Position numbers and translations under genes: made by a program. From assembly GCF_002072105.2 (NCBI RefSeq), contig NZ_MTBC01000005.1:1-64000 (forward strand): a stretch of DNA of 64,000 nt, in the 5' to 3' direction. The notes under the pieces were generated by a model. The model did not search any database. It had not been told where the DNA came from and was given only the letters and a program-made list of their open reading frames with translations. This DNA comes from Croceivirga radicis. Lineage in GTDB: Bacteria; Bacteroidota; Bacteroidia; Flavobacteriales; Flavobacteriaceae. The first letter of the stretch is position 1, and each line of letters begins with the position of its first letter. Shown one piece after another: positions 10,072 through 19,259 of the stretch.

Positions 10072-11655
10072 TTAATAGGGCATAAGGGCAGTTTCTATTG
10101 AAAAAATACTCGCATCAGTTGTTTCTAGGTCTATATTCAAAATTTTAGATGTGTGGTTATGTACATCAACCAGAAATTTATGTCCGCCTTGCTCTATAAC
10201 TTTTATTGTGTTTCCTTGTTGCGTGGTTAATTCTAGCCCTTCAACTAGCGATTCCATATTCAATTTTTGATTTGGAATTTGATGATAGGAAATAACATCT
10301 GCCAGCAACATAATATTTTCTGGAGAATTTAAATCCTGCAAACTATTAATTGTTGGTAACTGCTTCAAACGATTAATTAAGGAGGTATGCTCAGGTATAA
10401 AGAGGGTAAATGGCCGATCGGTGTTTAATAGCTGGTCAATATGGTCTTGAGCTAATAGTATTGCTGTTACAAAAGCAGGATTTTCCCCTATATAATCCAT
10501 AATTCCTAAGTCGTTGATAGCACTATTTTCTACTAATTGTAGTATTGCCTGTTCGGGAATCAATATCCTGTCTATTAGGTGTATAATACCATTTCTGGCT
10601 GGTATATCTGGGGTTGTAATATGCACTGGTTCTCCAGTAAAATCAAAAAATTGTTTGGTAGAAGTTACTGTTATGTTTTCTCCCGAAAGTGTTTCAAGCT
10701 GTCCTGCTTCTAAGCTGTTAACAGGGTGTATACCATTTAAAATATGATAGCTCAAAACAGTTTTTAAAAGGTCAATTTCTTCGGTGGTGTCAAATTCTAA
10801 TAACTCATTGTTACCGGCCAAGCTTAATAAAAAACCGATGGAATTATTAGTAGGCAATAAAATGGTAAATGGGCCTTCTTCTCCTAATGTGTCTAACAAA
10901 TTGGTTAATTCCAGAGCTTCTTTGAGAACAGAAAACGATTCATTTTGGATGATAAACTCTTTAAGTGTAGGGATAGCTTCTCCGTTGGGTGGGTTGTTGA
11001 TATCAATTCCAATATCTGCCAATAAATCAGCTGTTTCTTGAGAAATCAATATTTTATCTATGATATGAAGCGTGCCGTTGGTAGCGTCCAAATCCATTGT
11101 AGTACTATTTGCGGCTGTGGTAGTTGCATCTGTAATTGTAAAAGATTCAGTATCCAGGGCCAATAAAAAGGTCTGATCGTTTTGTAGCGTATTATAATCA
11201 CCGCTGACCAAACTAGTCGTGGGTAGGTTTTCTGCTACCATATGGTACTTTATAATATCTTGAAGAATTAGTTTTTCCACACTGCTATCAAAATCAGAAA
11301 AAGATGTATAGGACTCACCAAGAAAGTCAAACAACAATTGTATGGCCCCGTTAGATGGTGCAAAAACCGTCAGTGGATTTTCGTCTTTCAATACATCATT
11401 TAAATTGGCAACTGTAAAAGCTTCATTTAACAATTCTAGTTCTTCCGTATTGGCTATCAGTTCTTGTAGGTTTACCGCAGTGGTTTCATTATCAGGTTCG
11501 TCATTGGCTTCTTCTTGATTTGTATTTTCTTCTGAACTTTGAGTAGTATCTTCTTGTTCTGTAATTGGACCATCATCACCTTTCTTACAATTGGTACAAA
11601 TGCTGAAAACAATAATTAAAATTAAAGATTTGAAATAGGTTGGTAGGGTTCTCAT
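10072..11655 (-). CDS. Lipoprotein with three fasciclin (FAS1) domains
   Basis: 527 residues. The signal peptide ends at a probable lipid-attachment Cys23 (TNC; Cys20 is an alternative), followed by KKGDDG and a long Glu/Asp/Thr/Asn linker to about residue 60. Three FAS1 modules follow, about 62-212, 225-375 and 380-525. Their first boxes have drifted (TVFAPS, TILLPT, TLFIPE), and the last module is the most divergent. It is a distant paralogue of the four-domain protein, separated from it by its own terminator. It is divergent from mnmA. A role in surface adhesion is inferred from the family only. Confidence 0.9.
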   Translation of the reverse strand: MRTLPTYFKSLILIIVFSICTNCKKGDDGPITEQEDTTQSSEENTNQEEANDEPDNETTAVNLQELIANTEELELLNEAFTVANLNDVLKDENPLTVFAPSNGAIQLLFDFLGESYTSFSDFDSSVEKLILQDIIKYHMVAENLPTTSLVSGDYNTLQNDQTFLLALDTESFTITDATTTAANSTTMDLDATNGTLHIIDKILISQETADLLADIGIDINNPPNGEAIPTLKEFIIQNESFSVLKEALELTNLLDTLGEEGPFTILLPTNNSIGFLLSLAGNNELLEFDTTEEIDLLKTVLSYHILNGIHPVNSLEAGQLETLSGENITVTSTKQFFDFTGEPVHITTPDIPARNGIIHLIDRILIPEQAILQLVENSAINDLGIMDYIGENPAFVTAILLAQDHIDQLLNTDRPFTLFIPEHTSLINRLKQLPTINSLQDLNSPENIMLLADVISYHQIPNQKLNMESLVEGLELTTQQGNTIKVIEQGGHKFLVDVHNHTSKILNIDLETTDASIFSIETALMPY

Positions 11656-11719
11656 TTTACGTGAATAATTGAATAGGATTCTAGTGTTGGAAAAGTAAAA
11701 TAGCTATGTAACCCTTGTT

Positions 11720-11729
11720 TAAACGCAGT
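11720..11729. repeat. Shared 10-mer upstream of the second fasciclin gene
   Basis: TAAACGCAGT, identical to 9864-9873, lies 65 bases upstream of the start at 11655. See the first copy. Confidence 0.3.
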
Positions 11730-11807
11730 CTTAATTCTTTGTTACTAGAATTTTAAACTTAAGCCTATATGTAAAGTTAAGATGTAACTACCGACAGAAT
11801 TAGTTCG

Positions 11808-11815
11808 TATTTTTG
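11808..11815 (+). promoter_or_regulatory. TAnnTTTG promoter box immediately before mnmA
   Basis: TATTTTTG matches the Bacteroidota -7 element and ends 7 bases before the mnmA ATG at 11823. Transcription would begin at or beside the start codon. No convincing TTTG -33 element is visible at the usual distance. Confidence 0.6.
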
Positions 11816-11822
11816 CAGTGTT

Positions 11823-13025
11823 ATGAGTAATGTTAAAAAGAAAGTTGTTGTTGGCCTTTCTGGAGGTGTAGATAGTAGTGTAACTGCTTATTTACTAAAG
11901 GAACAAGGTTATGAAGTTATAGGTCTTTTTATGAAAAACTGGCACGATGATTCCGTTACCATTTCTGATGAGTGCCCATGGTTAGAAGATAGTAATGATG
12001 CCTTAATCGTAGCAGATAAATTGGGTATACCTTTCCAGACCGTAGATTTAAGCAAGGAGTATAAAGAACGTATTGTAGATTATATGTTCAAGGAATACGA
12101 AATGGGTAGAACACCCAATCCAGATGTGCTGTGCAATAGAGAAATAAAATTTGATGTTTTCCTAAAGATAGCTTTGGATTTAGGTGCAGATTATGTTGCT
12201 ACCGGCCATTATTGCAGAAAAGCTAGCTTTTTAAATAATGAAGGGGAAGAAATACATCAATTGTTGGCAGGGATAGATAACAATAAAGACCAATCTTATT
12301 TTCTATGTCAATTATCGCAGTCGCAATTGGCAAAAACCCTTTTTCCAATTGGACATTTGACCAAGCCTGAAGTGCGAGAAATAGCGGCTGCCAATAATCT
12401 GATTACCGCAGATAAAAAAGACTCTCAAGGTCTTTGCTTTATTGGAAAGGTGCGTCTGCCAGATTTTTTACAACAAAAATTGAAACCTAAAAAAGGTGTA
12501 ATTGTAGAGGTGCCACAAGAAGCTGCACATTATAAAAATAATGTTCCTGAATTTACTTCCAAACAGGAAGAATTGATGTTCAAGGCCAAAAAACCACACT
12601 ATTCTGTAACGGATGGTAAAATTGTAGGAGAACATAACGGTGCTCATTATTTTACTATTGGGCAAAGAAAAGGTTTAGATGTTGGTGGAACCAAAGAACC
12701 CTTATTTGTAGTTGATACGGATGTGGTGGAGAACGTAATTTATACCGGACAAGGTAAAAATCACCCAGGTCTTTATAGAAATACGCTTTTTGTAAATGAG
12801 ACCGAAATGCATTGGGTTAGAGAAGATTTAAAACTAGCCATAGATGAGACTATGACCGTAAGTGCTAGAATACGGTATAGGCAGCCATTACAAGAGGCCA
12901 CTTTATATAGGGTAACAGGCGGATTATTTGTAGATTTTAAAGTTCCACAATCTGCTATAACAGAAGGTCAGTTCGTTGCTTGGTACCATGGAGAAGAATT
13001 AATAGGCTCTGGCGTAATATCATAA
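11823..13025 (+). CDS. mnmA: tRNA-specific 2-thiouridylase MnmA
   Basis: Thiolates U34 of Lys, Glu and Gln tRNAs at the wobble position, using ATP and persulfide sulfur. 400 residues. The PP-loop GLSGGVDSS is at 11-19. Catalytic Cys104 is in [12 protein letters not shown] and the second catalytic Cys205 in SQGLCFIGK. The C-terminal beta-barrel includes [11 protein letters not shown] and VSARIRYRQ. Both active-site cysteines are present, so the enzyme should be functional. The nitronate-monooxygenase-like gene starts 3 bp after its stop, suggesting co-transcription. Confidence 0.97.
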   Translation: MSNVKKKVVVGLSGGVDSSVTAYLLKEQGYEVIGLFMKNWHDDSVTISDECPWLEDSNDALIVADKLGIPFQTVDLSKEYKERIVDYMFKEYEMGRTPNPDVLCNREIKFDVFLKIALDLGADYVATGHYCRKASFLNNEGEEIHQLLAGIDNNKDQSYFLCQLSQSQLAKTLFPIGHLTKPEVREIAAANNLITADKKDSQGLCFIGKVRLPDFLQQKLKPKKGVIVEVPQEAAHYKNNVPEFTSKQEELMFKAKKPHYSVTDGKIVGEHNGAHYFTIGQRKGLDVGGTKEPLFVVDTDVVENVIYTGQGKNHPGLYRNTLFVNETEMHWVREDLKLAIDETMTVSARIRYRQPLQEATLYRVTGGLFVDFKVPQSAITEGQFVAWYHGEELIGSGVIS

Positions 13026-13028
13026 AAA

Positions 13029-13979
13029 ATGACCAACCCAATTACCCAACTTTTTAAAATTAAATATCCAATAATCCAAGGCGGGATGATTTGGGCTAGT
13101 GGCCATACATTAGCGTCAGCTGTTTCAAATGCTGGTGGTTTGGGGCTTTTAGGTGCGGGGAGTATGTACCCAGAGGTACTTAGAACGCATATTAAAAAGT
13201 GTAAACAGGAAACCACCAAGCCATTTGGTGTTAACGTACCCATGCTTTACCCTGATCTACAGCAAATTTTGGATATAATTGTAGCGGAAAAAGTAAAAAT
13301 TGTTTTTACTTCTGCAGGTAATCCTAAAACGTATACCGCCTTTTTAAAAAGTCATGGAATTACCGTAGTACACGTAGTAAGTAGTTTAAAATTTGCACTT
13401 AAGGCACAAGAAGCAGGAGTAGACGCTGTGGTTGCAGAGGGTTTTGAGGCTGGCGGCCATAACGGAAGAGATGAAACAACAACCATGGTGTTAATACCTA
13501 GTGTTGTAAACAAATTGGATATTCCCGTAATTGCCGCAGGTGGTATTGCCACAGGCAGCCAAATTTTGGCGGCCATGAGCCTGGGAGCAGCCGGAGTACA
13601 AATTGGTAGTCGTTTTGTTGCCACAGAAGAAGCTTCTTCTCATTTGGCGTTTAAAGAGCAAATAGTTGCCGCACAAGAAGGGAGCACCCAATTAACTTTA
13701 AAAGAATTAGCACCCGTAAGACTCTTAAAGAATAAGTTTTTTGAAGCTATACAACAAGCTTATGCGAATGGTGCCACTAAAGAAGATTTGGTGCAGTTAT
13801 TAGGAAGGGCACGTGCCAAAAAAGGAATGTTTTTAGGAGATTTAGAAGAGGGTGAACTAGAAATTGGGCAAGTGGCCGGGTTAATTGATGATATTATACC
13901 AGTTGCGGATTTAATGAAACGGCTGTTGAGCGAATTTAACCAGGCTAAAAAGAGAATGGGTAAACTAGATTTTTCTTAA
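13029..13979 (+). CDS. NAD(P)H-dependent flavin oxidoreductase / nitronate monooxygenase-like
   Basis: 316 residues, an FMN-binding TIM barrel of the nitronate monooxygenase / FabK group. Signatures are YPIIQGGMIWASG at the start, a VVAEGFEAGGHNG segment near the middle, PVIAAGGIATG (phosphate binding) and GAAGVQIGSRFVAT. Family members oxidise alkyl nitronates (for example propionate 3-nitronate) or reduce enoyl-ACP; the sequence alone does not decide, and FabK is usually linked to fatty-acid genes, which are absent here. It starts 3 bp after mnmA and is probably in its transcript. Confidence 0.85.
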   Translation: MTNPITQLFKIKYPIIQGGMIWASGHTLASAVSNAGGLGLLGAGSMYPEVLRTHIKKCKQETTKPFGVNVPMLYPDLQQILDIIVAEKVKIVFTSAGNPKTYTAFLKSHGITVVHVVSSLKFALKAQEAGVDAVVAEGFEAGGHNGRDETTTMVLIPSVVNKLDIPVIAAGGIATGSQILAAMSLGAAGVQIGSRFVATEEASSHLAFKEQIVAAQEGSTQLTLKELAPVRLLKNKFFEAIQQAYANGATKEDLVQLLGRARAKKGMFLGDLEEGELEIGQVAGLIDDIIPVADLMKRLLSEFNQAKKRMGKLDFS

Positions 13980-14003
13980 CGCAACTTAAAACCTTAGCTT
14001 TTA

Positions 14004-14011
14004 TATCTTTG
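14004..14011 (+). promoter_or_regulatory. TAnnTTTG promoter box five bases before a start codon
   Basis: TATCTTTG ends five bases before the ATG at 14017. As with mnmA this implies a leaderless or nearly leaderless transcript. Confidence 0.6.
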
Positions 14012-14016
14012 CCTCC

Positions 14017-14472
14017 ATGTGTAAAAAGCTAACCTTACTACCTGTATTACTATTCTGTTTTTTGGCTCATTCCCAATTAGAAAAAGATAAGGCACTGCAT
14101 TTTCTTGGCGGTAATCTTTATGGTTTAGCTGGGGCGGGTATTGCCAAACAGATTTCTAAAGGCAACAGATTTTGGACTTTTGCCGGTGCGGTTGGCGGAA
14201 GTGCACTTATTGGTCTAGGTAAAGAAGCCATAGATTCAGGAAAAGGGGGTAGCGGTTGGGACAATGAAGATTTGCTAGCCACGGTATTGGGCGGGCTTAC
14301 GGTTGGTGTAACAATAGACTTGTTTACCAATCACGAACGACAAAAAAAACGATTTGCTGCCAAGCAAAAACTAAATGCGCAATATTATCAATTACCTAAA
14401 GATTTGTCGCAAAAAAAAGGCCTGCCAACATTAACACAGTTGGCAAGCCCTAATCTTATAAGGTATTATTAG
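14017..14472 (+). CDS. Small exported or membrane protein, YfiM/DUF2279-like
   Basis: 151 residues with an N-terminal signal peptide (LLPVLLFCFLAHSQ, cleavage near residue 20). The body has DKALHFLGGNLYG, a Gly/Ala-rich hydrophobic stretch, GLGKEAIDSGKGG and DLLATVLGG, then a basic tail (ERQKKRFAAKQK). This pattern resembles the YfiM / DUF2279 group of small envelope proteins of unknown function; the assignment is by eye. The last 60 bases also encode, on the other strand, the terminator of the convergent cytochrome gene. Confidence 0.65.
   Translation: MCKKLTLLPVLLFCFLAHSQLEKDKALHFLGGNLYGLAGAGIAKQISKGNRFWTFAGAVGGSALIGLGKEAIDSGKGGSGWDNEDLLATVLGGLTVGVTIDLFTNHERQKKRFAAKQKLNAQYYQLPKDLSQKKGLPTLTQLASPNLIRYY
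14411..14449 (-). terminator. Terminator of the cytochrome lipoprotein gene, inside the convergent gene
   Basis: On the minus strand GGCTTGCCAAC pairs with GTTGGCAGGCC (one mismatch) and is followed by eight Ts. It lies 28 bases past the stop codon at 14477 and wholly within the coding sequence of the plus-strand gene ending at 14472. Confidence 0.8.
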
Positions 14473-14476
14473 TTGT

Positions 14477-17400
14477 TTACTCTTTAAGATTACTTAAGAA
14501 TTCAATTAAATCTCTTAATTCTCTTTTGGTTATCATTCTGCCCATTGGAGGCATACCAGATGGCAAGTTTTTACGTGTTTTTATTCTACTATGTAGTATT
14601 TCCATAGGTTCTGCATCTCCAGTTTTTAGAATTAGTTCTTCTTCTGTTTCTGCTTCAAGAACACCAGTAATTTCTTGGCCATCTGTTAAGGTAACGGTTA
14701 CACTTCCGTAACCGGGGGCTATTCTTTTAGTTGGATTAATTAAGGCATCCAACAATTCTTTTTTAGAAAGTATGGCACCTATATTATCTAGTGATGGGCC
14801 CACTTTACCTCCGGTTCCCTGATAGGAATGGCAACGCACGCATTGCGCGGTAGTGTTATGTAAAAACACTTGTCTACCCGGCCAATTACTACCACCGCTT
14901 AATGTTTGTTCATAGGAATCGTCTCCAAAACCATTATCGTCTAAAACAGCTAGTTGATCAATCAATGCTTGGTTTTCTGAGTTTTTAACAGACTCTATTA
15001 AATCCAAAATCAATTCATTAGGCAATCTATTTTTATCTGCTTTGGAAATTAAATTACTCAAGATAGATTTACTTTTTTCAATTGGCATTGCGGCCAAGAC
15101 CTCTAAAGTTTTTTGCTGTTCCCAAACACTTGCATTTTCAAACACGGGTTTTACCACTTGTTCTAATGCTTCTTTTGTTAGCTCTATTTTATCTAACATA
15201 CCCAAAGCGGCACTGCGAACTTGTTCACTGCGGTCTTTCATACCTTGTGCTAATACCAGGTGCAATTGTTCGTACTCTAGTATACCTAATGCGTTAAGTG
15301 CGCTAGTCCTAATAGATTCAGAACTATTTGATTTTGCCAAGGCAACCAGTTCTGCTTCTTTTTCTTTTAAGCCTAAATTGGCTACTAACTGTATGGCTCC
15401 GTTTAAAAGCGCTTGGCTCTTGGTCTGGAACAAATTATCTAATTCTTTATTAACCTTTTCTTGTACCAAGGCGGCATCTCTTTTTACTTCGCCTCTATAA
15501 CGGCCATCTACACGATCATAAACCGAAAGGGATGCCCAAGTTCCTAAGGCAGCTAAGGCTTCACCTCTTAAGTTTTCTGGTAAACTATCGTTTTTGGCAA
15601 ATGCAATTAAGTAGTCTATGTGTTCTGGTCTTTCTACTCTTATGGCGGCGTTGATAGCTCGTCTAAGTAAAGCCTCATTGGTAAACTTAAAGCTATTTAA
15701 TACTTCTGCTAAAGCAGGCAATGCCTCTGGTATAGATGTATCGTCATTTATTGCTCTGGCTGCTTCTGTGGCAATGGCTTCTTTAGTATCGTTTAAGAAA
15801 AGCGCAACCTTAGGGTCTTTTAATTTTCTAAGCACCAGTACCGCGGCCATTTTTAGGCTATTGTTATCGCTTGATGAAAGAGCGATTAAAGGCTCCGGAT
15901 TTCCTATTCTTGCTAAGGCTAAAACGGCTGCGTGCCTTAAGTATAAATCTTCATCATTATTACTCTTGACAAAATCTAGTAAGGGCTCAATTGCTGTTTC
16001 AGCTTTAAAACGCCCTAATGCCTGGGCAGCATAAAATTTTACCCTATCGTTTTTATGTTGTAACAAGTTAATTGCTTTCTCAGTTGCCTCAACATAATTG
16101 GCGTCTCCTAATACTTTTAGACTTTGAGCAACAATTTCTGGGTCATTATCTTCCAACAATTCGGTCAATACCGCAACCTTATCGGTATCTTTTTCAGCCA
16201 TCATCCCCAAGGTCCAAATTCCGTGAATTCTGGCAAGTTGATTTTGTTCTTCCTTTACGTAGGACTTTAACTTGTAATAGCCCCAAAAGGTACTTTTTGC
16301 TAGTTGATATTGAGCCTTTAACCGAATTCTCCTGTCTGTATTTTGAAATAATGCCAATAACTCGTCATTAGAAAAGTCTTCGTAATTGGCCTGCATTAAT
16401 TTTAAGGTTTCCTTACGTTGTTGGGCAAGGTCATCTTTATCTTCAGAAACATCTAGTTTCCATATTCTTCCAGAATCTTTGGTACCCCAACCGTTGAGCC
16501 AATCTGCCAAGTACAAAGCCCCGTCTGGTCCAAATTTAATACCGGTAGGTAAAATGCCACTTAGAACATCAACCTCACTTTTAAGCTCAAAAGACGCGCC
16601 TTTCGGTTTTAAATCAAAAGCCCATAAATGAGATAGGGATGGGTCTCCTACAAACTCTACAAGAAAAAACTTGTTTTTCCATTCACTACCTAATGCCGTA
16701 CCTGGGTTGTGCACCATGCCTGTAGGGCCGTTATGGTAATTCATGATTGGCGGAATTATGTAGGCCGCTTGGCCTTCCCAGTGGGGTTTGTAAAGTTCTT
16801 CTTCCATCCAAACCTTATAGTCGTTGTTTTTTGGGTCTGTATATTTTCCATATTGCCAATTAGAGCGCCAACCCGCATCAGAGCCTTCTACAATATGTAC
16901 AAGACGTTCGCTTTCGCCTCTATGGTCCCCATCATTATCAGAAGAAATAATATTACCGTAATCATCAAAAACAAATTCATGGGTATTTCTTAGGCCGTGT
17001 GCAAAAACTTCAAAATTGCTTCCATCTGGATTACAGCGAACAATTACACCCTCGTTTGGAAAGGCGAATTCTGAACCATCTTGAGCCTTTATATGGCCAC
17101 CAATATCTCCAATTCCCCAATATAATTTACCATCTGGACCTTTAATGGCCCCAGACATACCATGGCCACTAAATCCAATATGAACGCCAAAACCAGTTGC
17201 CAAGGCCTTTTTGGTTTCAAAATAGCCATCTTGGTTTATATCTTTTAGCTCCCACATTTCTGGGGCAACACCAACATACATTTTATCTCTTTCTACCAAT
17301 AGCGCATTGGCAACATCTGTAATTTCAGTGTTAAAGTCATGAACAATTCTTTGGGCAACATCTGCCAGACCATCCTTATTGGTATCGCTTAGTTTCCAAA

Positions 17401-17878
17401 CCTCTTCTTTTTCAATCGCTAGGTCTTTCCAATCGCTACTGCCATCGTTGTTCAAATCTTGTAACCATTGGTTTTGTTCACTATTCTCTGGAGCAAAAAA
17501 GGTATGTAAAAAGTTTCTTCTGTCTTCTGGTGTTTTAAAAGAACTTGTAGGGGTTACCCAATCTCTGTACCCACGAATATCAAACTCTGAGTGTTTTTGA
17601 CGCAGGGTACGTGTTATATAAACCGAACCAAAATCATCTACATCTAATGCGATGGGGTCTGGTGCTAACGAATCTGTAGCCCATAGGTCTAGTTTAAGCC
17701 CTTCTACAAGCTTTATAGTGTTGTTGTTTTTTACCTCTAATGCCAGTTGCTTGGCGGTGGTAGCATTTTGATTAAGTGTTAGGGGATTTTGTTTGGGTAA
17801 ATTTGGTTGTTGTTCACAAGAAAGCAGCGCTATCAAAGAAAGTGTTGAAATAGCACTTAAAAATTTATTAAAAAGCAT
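14477..17878 (-). CDS. PVC-type heme-binding lipoprotein: propeller dehydrogenase, HEAT repeats, cytochrome c
   Basis: 1133 residues. The lipobox is LLSC with Cys21. A beta-propeller of the sorbosone/glucose dehydrogenase type occupies about 50-480 (for example FSGHGMSGAIKGPDGKLYWG and DGALYLADWLNGWG). Helical HEAT-like repeats follow to about 960. A C-terminal cytochrome c domain has the heme motif CVRCH at 1013-1017 and Met-rich GMPPMGRM as likely axial ligand region. Such proteins occur in Planctomycetes and Bacteroidota and are thought to oxidise sugars or alcohols at the membrane, passing electrons to the heme; substrate unknown. It lies 44 bp after the DUF58 operon. Confidence 0.9.
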   Translation of the reverse strand: MLFNKFLSAISTLSLIALLSCEQQPNLPKQNPLTLNQNATTAKQLALEVKNNNTIKLVEGLKLDLWATDSLAPDPIALDVDDFGSVYITRTLRQKHSEFDIRGYRDWVTPTSSFKTPEDRRNFLHTFFAPENSEQNQWLQDLNNDGSSDWKDLAIEKEEVWKLSDTNKDGLADVAQRIVHDFNTEITDVANALLVERDKMYVGVAPEMWELKDINQDGYFETKKALATGFGVHIGFSGHGMSGAIKGPDGKLYWGIGDIGGHIKAQDGSEFAFPNEGVIVRCNPDGSNFEVFAHGLRNTHEFVFDDYGNIISSDNDGDHRGESERLVHIVEGSDAGWRSNWQYGKYTDPKNNDYKVWMEEELYKPHWEGQAAYIIPPIMNYHNGPTGMVHNPGTALGSEWKNKFFLVEFVGDPSLSHLWAFDLKPKGASFELKSEVDVLSGILPTGIKFGPDGALYLADWLNGWGTKDSGRIWKLDVSEDKDDLAQQRKETLKLMQANYEDFSNDELLALFQNTDRRIRLKAQYQLAKSTFWGYYKLKSYVKEEQNQLARIHGIWTLGMMAEKDTDKVAVLTELLEDNDPEIVAQSLKVLGDANYVEATEKAINLLQHKNDRVKFYAAQALGRFKAETAIEPLLDFVKSNNDEDLYLRHAAVLALARIGNPEPLIALSSSDNNSLKMAAVLVLRKLKDPKVALFLNDTKEAIATEAARAINDDTSIPEALPALAEVLNSFKFTNEALLRRAINAAIRVERPEHIDYLIAFAKNDSLPENLRGEALAALGTWASLSVYDRVDGRYRGEVKRDAALVQEKVNKELDNLFQTKSQALLNGAIQLVANLGLKEKEAELVALAKSNSSESIRTSALNALGILEYEQLHLVLAQGMKDRSEQVRSAALGMLDKIELTKEALEQVVKPVFENASVWEQQKTLEVLAAMPIEKSKSILSNLISKADKNRLPNELILDLIESVKNSENQALIDQLAVLDDNGFGDDSYEQTLSGGSNWPGRQVFLHNTTAQCVRCHSYQGTGGKVGPSLDNIGAILSKKELLDALINPTKRIAPGYGSVTVTLTDGQEITGVLEAETEEELILKTGDAEPMEILHSRIKTRKNLPSGMPPMGRMITKRELRDLIEFLSNLKE

Positions 17879-17922
17879 TTGGTTTGGTATTAAGTAAAAA
17901 TGAACTTGAAAATTAGTACATT

Positions 17923-19257
17923 TTAGATTAATCCCCTTGCTTTGATTTCTAAATATTTATTGATTGTATTGATAGTAAGGTCCTCTGGTTTGGTCAATAT
18001 GGTTTGTATTCCATTTTTTCGTAACTCATTGACAATGAGTCTTTTTTCAAAAATAAATTTCTCCGCAATTGTTTGCTCAAATATTTGATGCACGTTTTTG
18101 GCCTTATTTGTAACAAATTCTTGTAGTTCTGTGTTCTGAAAAAAGATAACTACTAATAAGTGATTTTTTGCAATTGCCTGTAGATAGGGTAATTGCCTAT
18201 GCAAGGCATCCAAGGTTTCAAAATTTGAATACAATAGAAGTAAACTACGTTGATTTAAGTTTCGTTTAATATCAATATAAAGTCTACTATAATCACTTTC
18301 TGCAAAGTCTGTATCCAAATTATAAAGCGTTTCTAGAATCAGGTTCATCTGAGCGCTTCTACGATCTGCCACCACTCGGTTTTCTACCTTCTTGCTAAAA
18401 GAGAACATACCAGCTTTGTCTTGTTTTTTTATGGCAATGTTGCTTATGACCAAAGTTGCGTTTATAGCGTAGTCTAATAAAGATAACCCGTTAAAGGGCA
18501 TTTGCATTACCCTACCTTTATCAATAACGGAATATATGGGTTGCGATTTTTCGTCTTGATATTGGTTTACCATTAATTGGTTGCGCTTGGCTGTAGCTTT
18601 CCAATTTATATTCCTAATATCATCTCCTCTAACATAATCCTTAATTTGTTCAAATTCCATGGTGTGCCCAATACGTCTAATTTTTTTTAAACCATATTCA
18701 GATAAACGATTGGAAAAGGCCAATAGATCATACTTACGTAATTGTAGGAACGAGGGGTATACCGGCACCTCTTGATTGGTATTGAATTGGAACCGTCTAC
18801 TTAAAAAACCAATGGGAGAATATGCAAAAACGTTTATGCTACCAAATGAATAACTGCCTCTTTGGGTTGGTCTTAATTGGTATTGATATTGTTTTTCTTG
18901 ACCAGGATTCAACACACTCCAAAGTAAAAAATCCCGCTTTTGAAATTGAAAAGGAATTTCGTCTATGAGCTTAACATACGTTTTAAATAAATAACTGTTG
19001 GTTAATTTTATGGCAATAGGGTTCTCATCGCCATTAGACAATTTATCGGGAACCAATCTTTCGCCCTCAATTTTACCTTTAGTTGCAAATAATAAGAACA
19101 AATCTGTTACCCATAACAAAATAAAAATGACAAATAGCATTTGCATTACAAACAGTATTTGCGGATATACAAAGGCCACCAAAAAGCCTAAAATTAGGCA
19201 GGCCAAACACCAAAAAAAGCGTTTGTTGAGGTAAGTATTTTTAAAAATACGTTTCAA
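17923..19257 (-). CDS. DUF58 domain membrane protein
   Basis: 444 residues. Two hydrophobic segments near the N-terminus (about 14-60) anchor it. The DUF58 signature is GDDIRNINWKATAKRNQLMV near 210-230, followed by a von Willebrand A-like fold. The usual metal-site DxSxS is replaced by IDKGRVM, so classic MIDAS metal binding is doubtful. Translation probably starts at TTG (19257), two bases after the MoxR stop; no ATG occurs before the first membrane segment is over. DUF58 proteins are standard partners of MoxR ATPases. Last gene of the operon. Confidence 0.88.
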   Translation of the reverse strand: MKRIFKNTYLNKRFFWCLACLILGFLVAFVYPQILFVMQMLFVIFILLWVTDLFLLFATKGKIEGERLVPDKLSNGDENPIAIKLTNSYLFKTYVKLIDEIPFQFQKRDFLLWSVLNPGQEKQYQYQLRPTQRGSYSFGSINVFAYSPIGFLSRRFQFNTNQEVPVYPSFLQLRKYDLLAFSNRLSEYGLKKIRRIGHTMEFEQIKDYVRGDDIRNINWKATAKRNQLMVNQYQDEKSQPIYSVIDKGRVMQMPFNGLSLLDYAINATLVISNIAIKKQDKAGMFSFSKKVENRVVADRRSAQMNLILETLYNLDTDFAESDYSRLYIDIKRNLNQRSLLLLYSNFETLDALHRQLPYLQAIAKNHLLVVIFFQNTELQEFVTNKAKNVHQIFEQTIAEKFIFEKRLIVNELRKNGIQTILTKPEDLTINTINKYLEIKARGLI

Positions 19258-19259
19258 TT

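Noticed and set aside
15042-16371. Several long plus-strand frames opposite the cytochrome lipoprotein gene
   Set aside because: They are antisense shadows of HEAT-repeat coding sequence; no recognisable domains and no start signals.
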